A DNA stretch of 64,000 nucleotides from Gamarada debralockiae. Its lineage: Eukaryota; Ascomycota; Leotiomycetes; Helotiales; Hyphodiscaceae. Made by a program: the position numbers and the translations under genes. Below, piece by piece: positions 44,556 to 55,886 of this stretch; positions within the stretch are counted from its first letter, which is position 1, and each line of letters begins with the position of its first letter. The notes beneath the pieces were generated by a model. It was given only the letters and a program-made list of their open reading frames with translations. It ran no database searches and had not been told where the DNA came from. Where the stretch lies: assembly GCA_002803225.1 (NCBI GenBank), contig NXFV01000626.1:62001-126000 (forward strand), given 5' to 3'.

Positions 44556-47500
44556 ATGTCACTTCCTCAACGGCCCGAGGCCAATGAGTTTCCTATTCAC
44601 GAGCGCTCATATCGAAATTCACCTCGTCGTCTTCGAACACAAGATGAGGAGACAGGATACATGACTGTCGCTACAGCACCACTGTCTCCCTCGCCCACAA
44701 GACAGCATCACCGCGGGCCATCGAAATCGTCGTACCCTGACACATTACCCCTTGCACCGACGGCTACTCAAGAACAACTCGCTCCAACAACGCGATCCCA
44801 TACACCAGGGGCAGCAGAATTTCAGAGGAAAAGGAGCTTGATTCGACCAGAGCGAAACAGAATCGATAAGGACCACCCAAATTACTACTACCGACAGCAT
44901 GCAGCCAACATGGATGTGCTACCTTCTTCGACTGGAAATGATCCTATAATGGAGGACTTGGAGGCGGATGCCGCAGGTATGTATTTCTCGGAACTCATTG
45001 AACCCGCTTTACTCGGATCTTTCAACTGTTTTGAGCAATTGCTAACTCCAAGATTTTCAACAGCTACAGAGTCATCAGGACTACGGACTTCTGGCGATGC
45101 GGAATCGGACGTATCACCTCTCCCGAAAAAGAGCAGAAGAGGCCATGGGGCAGGGCCAGGAGATGCACTATCAACAGAGAAGGCTGGTCTTGCAGCAGCA
45201 TCGCGACCGCGCCAAAAGCTTCAACGGGAGAAGACACGAAAAATAACCAAGGAAGAGAAGGAGAGGCAAAAGCAACTGGATGCCGTAAAGCCACCGAGCT
45301 TATGGAATGTTTACTGTGCAATAATCACTTTCTGGTGCCCCGATTTTGTCCTCAAATGCTTTGGTAAACCAGCAAAGGCACAGCAGAGAGCTTGGAGGGA
45401 GAAAATGGGGCTCCTCAGTCTTATTCTTCTCATTATGGCCTTTGTTGGTTTCCTGACTTTCGGATTTACTGCAACCGTCTGCGCTAAACCTGGGCTTCGT
45501 CTTCGGGTCAATCATGTCACTGATGGGTATATGATCTTCCACGGAAGCGCATACGATTTATCAGGATCGCACCACCCAGCCGCCAAAGGAATTCCGTCTG
45601 GAGCCAACGTGTTATACGATTTGCAAGAAAAGCACGGTGGTCAAGATGGAAGCTTTCTCTTCCAGAATGTCAACGGCAAATGCAAGGGCCTCATTACATT
45701 GACATCAGGATCCGATGTTCCAACTAATTCCGACAAGGATCTTGCGTGGTATTTCCCTTGCACCACCTTCAACCAAGATGGATCAAGCCCTGTCAACAAA
45801 ACCATTCCGTATTACCTGGGATATTCGTGCCATACCATTGGCAGCGCTCGTGAGGAATTCTATGGATTGAAGAGTGTCGGTGACGTGTATTTCACTTGGG
45901 ACGACGTAAAGAACGTCTCGAGAAATTTGATGGTATATTCCGGAACAGTACTCGACTTGGACCTCTTGAAATGGTTCAATGGAACAGAGGTCACCGTTCC
46001 ATCCAAATTTGTTGAGCTCAGCGACCGATCAAATGCTGTAAATGCAGCAGTTCACGGCAAAGATGTCACCCACTCTTTCCAGAGCGCTGATGATAAGGCT
46101 ATGGCTCAATGTTTTGAGCAGATTATCAAAGTCGGCTCCGTTGATACCGAGACTGTCGGATGCATTGCCTCTAAGGTTGTGCTTTATGTGTCTTTGGCTT
46201 TCATCCTGAGTATTGTCCTCTCGAAGTTCTGCCTCGCGTTGATCTTCCAGTGGTTCCTGAGTCGAAAATTTGCTGCATCCAAAACGTCACAGTCTACCAA
46301 CTCAAAAAAGCGGAACCGTCAGATCGAGGAATGGTCGGATGAAATCTACAAGGCACCTCCTAGGCTTGCCGGTGATATTGGTAGTACTGTGGCTGGCTCT
46401 GACAGAATGAGCAAGAGAGCCAGTACTTTCCTACCGACAACTTCACGTTTTACAAGTCCGTATGTTGGAGACAGACTCTCACGCGTTGGCCGTCCGCAAC
46501 CAACAACCATGGCAAGTCAGACTTCAGCGTCTCAGCTTCTACCGCCAAATTCTATGTTCAGACAACAAAACGGCAGTCGATTAAGCTTTTTACGAAACGA
46601 TTCGAATAGAATGAGCACTACCGGAAGCGACTACGAAGGCCCTGGCCCTGCAGGATTCATCCACGAAGCAGTTGTGCCTCAACCACCTGCTGATTGGCAA
46701 CCTTTTGGCTATCCTCTTGCCCATGCTATTTGTCTCGTCACTGCTTACTCTGAAGGCGAGCTTGGTATTCGAACAACTCTTGATTCAGTCGCTATGACAG
46801 ATTATCCCAACAGCCACAAGGCCATTCTCGTTGTTTGTGATGGACTGATCAAAGGAAAAGGCGAGGCTATGTCAACCCCCGATATTGTTCTTGGTATGAT
46901 GAAGGATTTTGCGATTCTTCCAGACGAGGTTCCAGCCTTCTCGTATGTAGCTGTTGCCAGCGGATCGAAACGACACAACATGGCCAAGGTTTACGCTGGT
47001 TTCTACGACTATGGCGCCAACTCTAGCATTCCCACGGATAGACAGCAACGTGTGCCTATGATGTGTGTTGTCAAATGCGGTACACCTGACGAGGCTACCA
47101 AGAGCAAGCCAGGAAACAGAGGAAAGCGTGATAGTCAGATCATCTTGATGTCCTTCTTGCAAAAGGTCATGTTCGATGAACGCATGACCGAGCTCGAATT
47201 TGAGATGTTCAATGGATTGTGGAAGATCACCGGAATCTCACCTGATTTCTACGAGGTTGTGCTCATGGTTGATGCCGATACGAAGGTATTCCCCGACAGT
47301 TTGACTCACATGGTGTCTGCTATGGTTAAAGATCCCGAGGTCATGGGCCTCTGTGGTGAGACCAAGATTGCGAACAAGAGGGCCACCTGGGTCTCCGCTA
47401 TCCAGGTCTTTGAGTACTTCATCTCGCATCATCTCTCCAAATCCTTCGAATCCGTCTTCGGTGGTGTCACTTGTCTTCCTGGATGTTTCTGCATGTACCG

Positions 47501-48392
47501 AATCAAGGCTCCCAAGGGTGCACAGAATTACTGGGTTCCCATTCTTGCCAACCCCGATGTTGTCGAGCACTACTCTGAGAACATTGTCGACACGCTTCAC
47601 AAGAAGAACTTGCTTCTGCTGGGAGAGGATCGATACTTGTCAACACTCATGCTCCGAACATTCCCTAAGCGCAAGCAGATCTTCGTTCCACAGGCTGTCT
47701 GCAAAACTACCGTCCCTGAACAATTCTCCGTTCTACTGTCTCAAAGACGTAGATGGATCAACAGTACAGTGCACAACCTCATGGAACTTGTTCTCGTCAG
47801 AGATCTTTGCGGTACCTTCTGCTTCAGTATGCAGTTTGTTGTGTTTATCGACCTTGTTGGTACGTTGGTTCTTCCAGCTGCTATCGCTTTCACTTTCTAC
47901 GTCGGTAAGTATCCCCTTCATTTCCACTCAAGATCGTTGGCTAATTATCACACAGTCATCATCTCCATCGTTCGCCAACCACCTCAAATCATTCCCCTTG
48001 TCCTCCTTGGCCTGATTTTGGGTCTTCCGGCTGTTTTGATCGTCCTCACCGCTCACCGCTGGTCTTATGTCGCGTGGATGCTGGTCTACCTTCTGTCTCT
48101 TCCCATCTGGAACTTCGTCCTCCCGATGTACGCCTTCTGGAAGTTCGACGACTTCTCCTGGGGTGATACTCGCAAGACTGCCGGCGAGAAGACAAAGAAA
48201 GCAGGCATCGAATACGAGGGAGAATTCGACAGCTCCAAGATCACGATGAAGAGATGGGGTGAGTTCGAGAAAGAGCGAAGATTGAGATCCCATGCTGGTT
48301 GGTCCTCTGGGTACGGTAGCAAGGAGGGAAGTACGATGGCTGGAAGCTGGGCGCCTCAACATGGTGGATATGAGGAGTACTCGGATATCTAA
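44556..48392 (+). CDS. chitin synthase, class IV (Chs3-type)
   Basis: Exons 44556-44976, 45064-47904 and 47956-48392 (introns of 87 and 51 nt, both phase 1) give 1232 aa. The first 220 residues are hydrophilic and basic. Two TM segments ([20 protein letters not shown] region and [20 protein letters not shown]) flank a cytochrome-b5-like extracytoplasmic part. A TM near residue 535 leads to the large catalytic domain, with [39 protein letters not shown] (about residue 993) and the product-binding QRRRW (about 1033). At least three TMs follow. It polymerises UDP-GlcNAc into chitin at the plasma membrane. No myosin motor domain, so class IV rather than V/VII. Both introns are multiples of three and stop-free, so unspliced RNA would stay in frame. 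It is divergent from the SKT5-like activator. Confidence 0.93.
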   Translation: MSLPQRPEANEFPIHERSYRNSPRRLRTQDEETGYMTVATAPLSPSPTRQHHRGPSKSSYPDTLPLAPTATQEQLAPTTRSHTPGAAEFQRKRSLIRPERNRIDKDHPNYYYRQHAANMDVLPSSTGNDPIMEDLEADAAGMYFSELIEPALLGSFNCFEQLLTPRFSTATESSGLRTSGDAESDVSPLPKKSRRGHGAGPGDALSTEKAGLAAASRPRQKLQREKTRKITKEEKERQKQLDAVKPPSLWNVYCAIITFWCPDFVLKCFGKPAKAQQRAWREKMGLLSLILLIMAFVGFLTFGFTATVCAKPGLRLRVNHVTDGYMIFHGSAYDLSGSHHPAAKGIPSGANVLYDLQEKHGGQDGSFLFQNVNGKCKGLITLTSGSDVPTNSDKDLAWYFPCTTFNQDGSSPVNKTIPYYLGYSCHTIGSAREEFYGLKSVGDVYFTWDDVKNVSRNLMVYSGTVLDLDLLKWFNGTEVTVPSKFVELSDRSNAVNAAVHGKDVTHSFQSADDKAMAQCFEQIIKVGSVDTETVGCIASKVVLYVSLAFILSIVLSKFCLALIFQWFLSRKFAASKTSQSTNSKKRNRQIEEWSDEIYKAPPRLAGDIGSTVAGSDRMSKRASTFLPTTSRFTSPYVGDRLSRVGRPQPTTMASQTSASQLLPPNSMFRQQNGSRLSFLRNDSNRMSTTGSDYEGPGPAGFIHEAVVPQPPADWQPFGYPLAHAICLVTAYSEGELGIRTTLDSVAMTDYPNSHKAILVVCDGLIKGKGEAMSTPDIVLGMMKDFAILPDEVPAFSYVAVASGSKRHNMAKVYAGFYDYGANSSIPTDRQQRVPMMCVVKCGTPDEATKSKPGNRGKRDSQIILMSFLQKVMFDERMTELEFEMFNGLWKITGISPDFYEVVLMVDADTKVFPDSLTHMVSAMVKDPEVMGLCGETKIANKRATWVSAIQVFEYFISHHLSKSFESVFGGVTCLPGCFCMYRIKAPKGAQNYWVPILANPDVVEHYSENIVDTLHKKNLLLLGEDRYLSTLMLRTFPKRKQIFVPQAVCKTTVPEQFSVLLSQRRRWINSTVHNLMELVLVRDLCGTFCFSMQFVVFIDLVGTLVLPAAIAFTFYVGKYPLHFHSRSLANYHTVIISIVRQPPQIIPLVLLGLILGLPAVLIVLTAHRWSYVAWMLVYLLSLPIWNFVLPMYAFWKFDDFSWGDTRKTAGEKTKKAGIEYEGEFDSSKITMKRWGEFEKERRLRSHAGWSSGYGSKEGSTMAGSWAPQHGGYEEYSDI

Positions 48393-50204
48393 GTAGGAAT
48401 AATAGAGAGTGAAGTGTGAATTTGGCATTGAGCGGGAAACATGAAATTTGGTCTTTATGGTTTTGAGGAGAAGGGGCGTTGATTGTAATCATCTGTGTAG
48501 TATTGCGCATAGGTTAGGTGTTGGTCTTTTGACCCTTGAATAATGCATAGTTCTATTTCCAAAGTTGTCTGTATACCAGGAACTGAGCCCGGGAGTCTCT
48601 GCCTCATCCTGGCAAATTCTCGCGCTATCACGTGGTGGCCTCCTGACTCGATTCGAGATCGTGATGAAATTGGACGATTCCGATGGAGGAGGTGGGGTAA
48701 AGAAGCAGATAAGATGATCTACAAATCGATAAATCATGACTCGATCCACCTTGTTGTTGCCGTTTTCCTCCCGTGAAGCAATCCCGGTACAAAAGATTCC
48801 TCCTTCCCCATTTTCCCAAACATCCTCACATCACGTTTCGCCTCGCTGCATCGTGGACACGTTCACAGCATATCTACAGCATAAACCATAAACACAAAAA
48901 GGTCGCCAACAGCACGCAGCCGGGGCAGGCGCCGCGGTATCATTGCATGAACCGCTGTGCTCTTGTGCAATTTCCTTTACCTTGCGCTAAGTCCCAATTA
49001 GGCTCTGCGAGCGCGAAAATGCTTTTTATCCTTGTCTTTGAGGATGAAATGGACGAAATTAGGATATGGAGCCGGAGATGTTCTATTTTTTAAGCTTGGC
49101 TTGGGGGGCCGCTTGGATGGCCGGCGGTGGCGATGGTACAGGTACAGCACGTACCTGACTAAACTTATTTTGGTGGAGAGTGATGTGGGTACGGATGGTG
49201 CAGATGCCATGATGAGCCCCACGGTCGAGAACACTGGAGGAAGAAAGGAAGTTGGAGGATTTATTTCACGAGATAAAATACACTGTACGTAGGGTTGTTA
49301 TGAGAGGAATGAATGAATAGGATACAGCGGTTACAGGCTTTGCTAAGAGAGGTCAGCAGACGTTCTAGATCTGGTTCTGAATGGCTTCAACTAGGAAATG
49401 AGGTTTTTGGCGACAGCTCTAGCCTCTAGCGTCATGGTAGGATCCTTATTGGTTAATTTGCATCGGTTCTCCTTTTGGGGCTTCCCCCTGACGCTCATCT
49501 TCCATCGACGGCCACCCAAACACGAGGAAGGAAATGAACAACTGAGCTTAAGCACTACGGTTGCCTCTTTTGGTCTAGTCAGGGCAAAAAAGTGAGTCTC
49601 CCCGCATATTACCGGTAGCTTGCTAATGTCGCTAATTTCTCCGACTGGCCGGACCGACACACCTCTCCTATTTTTCCCTAGATGGCCTCCTCAAAAATCT
49701 ACGAATAGGTAGGACTCTAGCCTCTAGCTGTCCTACCATCCCATTTGGTTATCCGCAGCGGCAACCAAACAGAGCACGGCGTTCTCCCCTTTGCGTGTGA
49801 TCCAGAGAAGAAACGAAATGCCCCCTCCCAAATTCCCCCCTGTTAGGATAGAGAATCATATCCGCTCTTGGCTTCTTTGCGCCTCGCATAGGCTGGCCCC
49901 GTACCAAGCCAACGCCCAAGGCCCGCACGAAGGCGGTGCTGCGGTAGGATAATATCACTTGCTCTCCCCCGTAGTTTTCTTCTCTCTTTCTTTCCTACTT
50001 CCTCTCGATGTTGATGCCGTGATACCCTTTCGTCGTCGCCGCCGTATCCGTCGTTCTACCCCCCAAACTACCGCTTCACTCTTTCAGCGGGCATTCGTTA
50101 CTGTTCTATTTACGCACAAAGAAAACAAAAATATATATACCGAAAATCAAAGTCGATCGACCTTTTTACGTTCTTACGATTAATTCTGTGGAAGCGTTGC
50201 GAAG
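48393..50204. other. 1.8-kb intergenic region
   Basis: 3' UTR of the synthase and a long promoter for the GH17 gene with CT-rich leader (49960-50200). A 65-codon frame at 49398 begins with a signal-like peptide but has no support and is not called. Confidence 0.45.
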
Positions 50205-51907
50205 ATGAAGGCCGGAGTTCTTGCTATCGCTGCGGCGATCGCGTCAGGCGTTAGTGCTGGGAGACATCATGCTGCTCGTCGTCATGCTCATGAGGCGTTC
50301 CATTTGGAGAGAGGGTTGTTGACTACTGGTTCTGCTCCAGAGCCTACCTGTGGTTACACCACCATCTATACTACCATTACTGGAGCTCCTACCAGTATGT
50401 TGAATATGCAACTTGTCATATGCCAATAGAAAAGAGACTGACGCGGCTCATAGTTATCGGCGTTGCTCCCCCATCATCAACCTCAAAGCCAGCAGCGACA
50501 TCAAAGCCAGTGGTTCCTTCAAGCTCCCCATCCCCAGTTGTCCCAACCCCATTAGCAACCACCTGCCCCACCCCAGGCGTGTACACGATTCCTGCCACTA
50601 CAATTACTCTTACTGAGTCAACGACCGTCTGCGCTGCCACTTCTACTTCCGTCCCATCAGGAACTCACACCGTTGGAGGAGTTACCACTGTTGTCACAAC
50701 ATCCACCACCGTTGTCTGCCCCTACGCAACCGTCTCCACCTCTTCTGGAGTTGTTACAAGCACCATCTTGACCACCACCTATGTGTGCCCCTCAGCCGGA
50801 ACTTACACTGTGGTCCCACCCCTGACCACCTCCTGCTCAACCGAGTCCATCTGGGTGTACCCAACCCCCGCCTCCTACGCACCAGGCACCTACACTCAAC
50901 CCGAAGTCGTGACCACGATCACCGAGACCGACTACGTTATCTTCTGTCCATTCACCTCCCCAGCTCCTAAGCCAACCTACGTCGCTTCCTCCCAAGCACC
51001 AGCCCAATCCTCCCCCGCAACAGCCCAGTCCTCCCCCACACCAGCCAAGTCCTCTCCAGCACCAGCCAAGTCTTCAGCTTCCTCCAGCTCCAGCAGCTCC
51101 GGCTCCTCCTCAGGACTCGGTTCCTCCGGTGACCAATGGGCCGTAACCTACACGCCATACAGCGATACCGGGGCCTGCAAATCCGCCAGCGATGTCCTCG
51201 TCGACATTGCACTCATCAAGCAGAAGGGCTTCACCACCGTGCGCGTGTACTCCACCGACTGCAGCACCCTTGAGAACGTCGGTGCTGCGTGCGAGGCCTC
51301 CGGCCTGAAAATGATCCTCGGCATCTTCATCTCCAACACTGGAATCTCCGGCGCTCAAGAACAAGTCACTCAGATTGTTTCATGGGGCAAATTCGAGTTG
51401 GTTGAGTTAATTGTTCTTGGAAACGAGGCTGTCTTCAATGGATACTGTTCTGCTTCGGAATTGGCAACGTTCATTTCCTCCTGCAAACAGACGTTCGCTG
51501 GCGCTGGCTACACCGGACCTTGCACCACTACCGAGCCTTTGAACATCTGGCAAGAATCCACCGCCGAGCTCTGCGAAATCGTCGATGTTATCGGCTGCAA
51601 CATCCACCCCTTCTTCAACTCCGACGTATCTTGCGACCAAGCCGGCTCATTCGTCTCTTCCCAACTTTCAATCGTGGACGGTCTTTGCCCCGGCAAGACG
51701 GGTATTATCTTGGAGACTGGATGGCCCAGCGCTGGATACTGCAACGGTGCTGCATGCCCTGGTTCAAGCGAGCAGGCTACCGCTATTGCGGGTATTAAGT
51801 CCGCGGCGGGTGGAAAGAGTTGCATGTTCTCATTCACAAACGATTTGTGGAAGCCGCTTGGAACCTATGATTGTGAGCAGAGCTGGGGAATGATTGATCT
51901 TTTCTAA
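50205..51907 (+). CDS. btgE: GH17 cell-wall glucanase, BtgE-like
   Basis: Exons 50205-50394 and 50454-51907 (59-nt intron, GTATGT...ATAG, phase 1) give 547 aa. A signal peptide (MKAGVLAIAAAIASGVSA) is followed by a Thr/Val/Cys-rich segment with repeated TTVVCPYAT/TTTYVCPSAGTYT-like units. A Ser/Pro/Ala repeat linker (AQSSP/AKSSP units, about residues 230-270) comes next. The GH17 domain runs from about 278 to the end (WAVTYTPYSDTGACKSASDV), with the acid/base Glu in VLGNEAVFNGY and the nucleophile Glu in ILETGWPSAGY. This is the architecture of Aspergillus BtgE, related to yeast Scw11, acting on wall beta-1,3-glucan during cell separation or remodelling. It is the third wall gene in a row. 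Confidence 0.9.
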
Positions 51908-53382
51908 TCTGTCAACGTCCAATCATGACCATCTCGCCCAATCACGCCAAATACCAGCCCAACGAGTTGATTTGTCGAGCGATGGATTTTGGAGTTGGGT
52001 TTGGGAGGGATGGGATGAGAGGAGAGGGAAAGAGGATATAATGGAAGCTATAGACGTTCCGAAATAGTTCATTCCATTTGTTCAACCAATCAATCTGGAT
52101 ATTTATATATATAACTGCATGTAATGAGGAATGTTGGAGGATGCGAAATAACTTTGCTTGTACCCCTTATGTAAGATATAACTTCTAGTGTTTATTATTC
52201 AATCATGGTCGATCGCACTTCTTTCTTTTCCTGCTTTGAGAGTTTCCCCAACCTTATCAAAGAATGGGTCTCAGGCCATAAGACAGAGGAATACCTAGAC
52301 TGGAGGCGGTCTGGTTTTAGATAAGGGTGAGAGTTTCCCTGAGGAGGTAAGTGAGTGTTTGATTTCCTTGATCTGTCTATCACATGCAAGTTGGAGTTGG
52401 ACTTGTGTGACATGAAGTAGACGCGACGAAAGGACTTGCCGATTTTGACTTGCATTGCTGTGATGTGTTGGCAGTGAAGATATTTCATGCAATATAGGGA
52501 GAGGTATCTGCACACAGATTACTTAGCTCGGTGACCTCCCACGAGATGGGGGCTATTGGCGGAGGTGGCTCTATGTAGCAGTTCTTCATTTGCCATGTGA
52601 ATTGAAGTTATCACAAGCAAATCGCTTTCTTCTGAAGGTTCGGATCTCGACTCCGTTCTCTCAGGCCAAAAGCTCTACCAGTGCTCCTCAGACATCAAAC
52701 CAGCACGCAGCGAAAAGAAGGGTTTGTTGATATCATTTTCATCCGAAGCCTCGTCTCTCCACCTCACCCACTGATGCATCTCAAAACATCAGACCAAAAC
52801 CCAGTAATGAGAGGAAAGCTTTTGTTTGTATCATTACTACAATAGATACACGAATGCCCTTCTAAGCATCGATCGATCGAAATCTCAGGAATTAAAGAGA
52901 GACCACAAATCGATCCCATAACAACCACCCACCAAGGATCCTCTCCTCATCTAGCTCCTTATCAACCCTATCTTTCCCTCCTGCATACTAACTAGCTATC
53001 CCTCACCCAACTCCTCGCTAAATACGCAATGCTGCCTATATTCCCTTGAGTGAGGTATCCAGATCAAACAATGAATGACCCATCCATCGCATAATGTATC
53101 CCATTCCATTCCATGCAATGCCGTAATTCGTGTGACGCCTAGAATGCCACGCGGTAAGAAAGAAAATCGATATCTGTCGGTTCCGCCCCTTCATAAATAC
53201 CAGGACTCCAGTTCCATCCGTCCATCCATCCCAGTCCGTGGTATCATTGTAAAAGGAAGCGCTGCGTTATGAGGGAATGATGTAAAAGAAAACGTTGGCT
53301 CGTCGATTAGTATTGTGTTGTGGCCGTTGAAAATGGGTAGAGCAGCGAGGCTGTACAATGCTGTGTGTCATCCTATCTCCAT
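51908..53382. other. 1.5-kb convergent intergenic region
   Basis: Between the ends of the GH17 and WD40 genes. No gene, repeat or RNA recognised. Confidence 0.45.
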
Positions 53383-55886
53383 TTAGAAGATTCCCATGTT
53401 CGTTCCCAGCATCGCAGCTCGTCTGCTACGCTGCATTTCCGTTCCTCGTGATTTCGCATGTCTCACGATCTCCTCGTCAGAGTTCTTCCAGTCGTATCCT
53501 CGTTGTCTTCTCGTTCTGTGACGTCCCACTACGTAATGCTCATGCTCATCGAGATCGTGTGTTGCTTCGGCAGCCAAGTTGCATCTTTCGAACTCCATTA
53601 TGCCTCCTCGCATATTATCGCAGTTCGCAACGATCAAGTCCTGGCCATCATTCGTAAAGTCCACGCCTCCAATCTCGCCAAAGAAACTCAATGTTTGCTT
53701 GCTTGAGAATGTCTCCGCATCAATGACATTGACAAAGTCCGCGGGCTCAGCTGCAATCAGCACTCTCTTTCCAGAACCAAGAGGTGAGAACTTCAACTTT
53801 CTTACTCCTGCCATCTCTGCAGCAATGGTGGCAACGGGGCATGCGAGGCCGGAACTTGACGTCCATTTTCGTGCATCCCAGATCTTGACTTGCATATCTT
53901 GATTTCCTGTGGCCACAGTCCAACCGTCGTCAGCCCAGTCACACGCAAATCCAAAGTCTCGATGGCACTCCAGATCCTGAAGAGTCTCGCCAGTCTCAGC
54001 ATTGCAGATCATGACATTTCGATTGTCACCAACAAGGACCCGGAGTCGCTGATCTGGAGACATCGCAGTACAATTGATGGCATGTTCGTATTTGTGATCT
54101 GCGATGAATTTGTTTGTGGTGATATCAAGGACACGCATGGACATGTCGTTTGAAGCAAACGCAGCGACTGGAGAAGAAGAGTTCCGCGGCAGGTGAACCT
54201 GGACGTGGTTGGTTATGCCGTTCAGATGGTGGGTGATAATGCCCTCGGTGTGCTTGGTCTCTTTGGGCGCTCTGAGATTGACAATTCCGTACTCTCCAGA
54301 GAAGCCACCAGAAACAAGGATATCGTGAGCAACTGTCAACGTTGAGATCTGTACGCTACCACCAGGGAAAGCATGGAGTGGTTGTACAGCCGGGTTCGTA
54401 AGGTCCATAGCCACCGAAGTTGGAACTGACGATCCTGGGGTTCTTGTGGGGGTGTAATGGTGTACAATCGACCTTCCTGCATAGAATATGTGATTTCGAG
54501 AAGCACAAGACAACAGGTTTCTCAGTTGGAAGTGGGACAAATGAACTGAATGATCGAAGTCCATCTTTCGAAATCGGAAATAGTCTTGATCGTCTGACAA
54601 CCTGGCACCATTCAAGCGTGGCTAAGAGATAGTCAGTATAAAAAATACCGTTGAAGGGCCCAACACTCAACACTCACATGCCACTGGAGATGGAACCTAA
54701 GATTTGTATAATTCTTGTAAGTTTGCCGCCGCATTTGTCTTGCCTCCAGCCTAGACACTCCAAGCTCAACCCAATTGATTCTCTGAATGTCACATCTCTC
54801 ACCCTGGAGGTCACTTCGAACCATTGGTCCAGTATTCTTCATTTCTCTTTGTCTTTCAACAGCAGGTAGCGTAGGACCTCGAGGCCGTTTCTTGATATCC
54901 TCTTCCCGTAGCGAAGAATGGGCCCAGTTGTAAAGGAACTCAGCAAGGCTGAGGTTGATTTGATCATCCACTGGATCTTGGTCAGCACTGGTTATTTCAT
55001 CGTCATCCAACCCAATAGCATCCGAAGAGGAAAAATGGGAAGCACTCAATTGAGCCTGGCTTGACACCAATATGACATCCATGGCAGGCAAAGGTGTCCA
55101 ACCTTCGGTGCCCCAGAGATGTGGTGCATTTTGTGATCCCACAGTCACAGGTGGTTGGTGAGAAGCAGAAATATCGGCCAATGAAACAAAATTGCCCTGC
55201 AGACCGCCCCAAAAGTTCAAAGGAATCGTAGAGAGGGAAGGGTGAAAGAGAGGGGATGATATACTGTTTTCTTGAGGACCTGCATGTTGGGCATCCGTAA
55301 CGTTTGTGAAAGCGGCATGCCCTTGTCCATCTTGAATGTGCTGCAGCTGTTGAGAAACCGCGGACATGGCTACTGGGAGGTTTGGTAGAGCTGCTGGACC
55401 GGGCCCCAATTCGTTATCCATCATGTCTTCATCGTAGACATCAGAGCTTTGTGTGAAGTCTTGTGGCCCTTGATTGTAGTCGTGATAGGAGAAGGGCAGA
55501 TCCTCAATCATTGTCGGTTGATAGTGATTGTCCATGAGGAGTCCAACAAGGTTATCAGAGCCCATAACTTCAGCGTCCAACATATCCAATTCAGCGTTGA
55601 GCGCTTCTGCATGCGACAGAGTCATTGTTAAAGCTGCACCTCCATCTGACATGTCTGTATCTTCATCAGATGGAGCGTCCTCATAAAAATCTGATCTATC
55701 CTCCATATCTGATCTCTCATCTTGACCTTCCAAGCCCATATTGACGTCGCTTATAGGTTTTGCAATGTAGGGGTTCTGTTGCACAGGGTATTCGCTCGGT
55801 CCTAAGGAGGCAATGACGCCATTGTCTTCTGATTCGATAACCTCGGTCGAGTATTCGTTCAAAAGAGTCGAAGGATTCGGGAGCAT
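53383..55886 (-). CDS. WD40-repeat protein with acidic N-terminus (SPBC2A9.03-like)
   Basis: Exons 55886-54678 and 54621-53383 (56-nt intron, GTGAGT...CTTAG, phase 0) give 815 aa from the first in-frame ATG (MLPNPSTLL). About 330 acidic, disordered residues precede a conserved block, RINWVELGVSRLEARQMRR, then YKNYTNLRFHLQWHPRLNG across the splice site. WD-like blades follow (TLTVAHDILVSGGFSGEYGIVNL, AFASNDMSMRVLDITTNKF, GFACDWADDGWTVATGNQDMQVKIWDARKW). The C-terminus is basic with paired Arg/Lys. It resembles an uncharacterised fungal WD40 family; the S. pombe name is from memory. No enzymatic role can be given; probably a scaffold. Confidence 0.85.

Noticed and set aside
49398..49595. 65-codon frame starting with a signal-peptide-like stretch
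   Set aside because: Only the first about 20 residues look meaningful and nothing conserved follows; likely chance.
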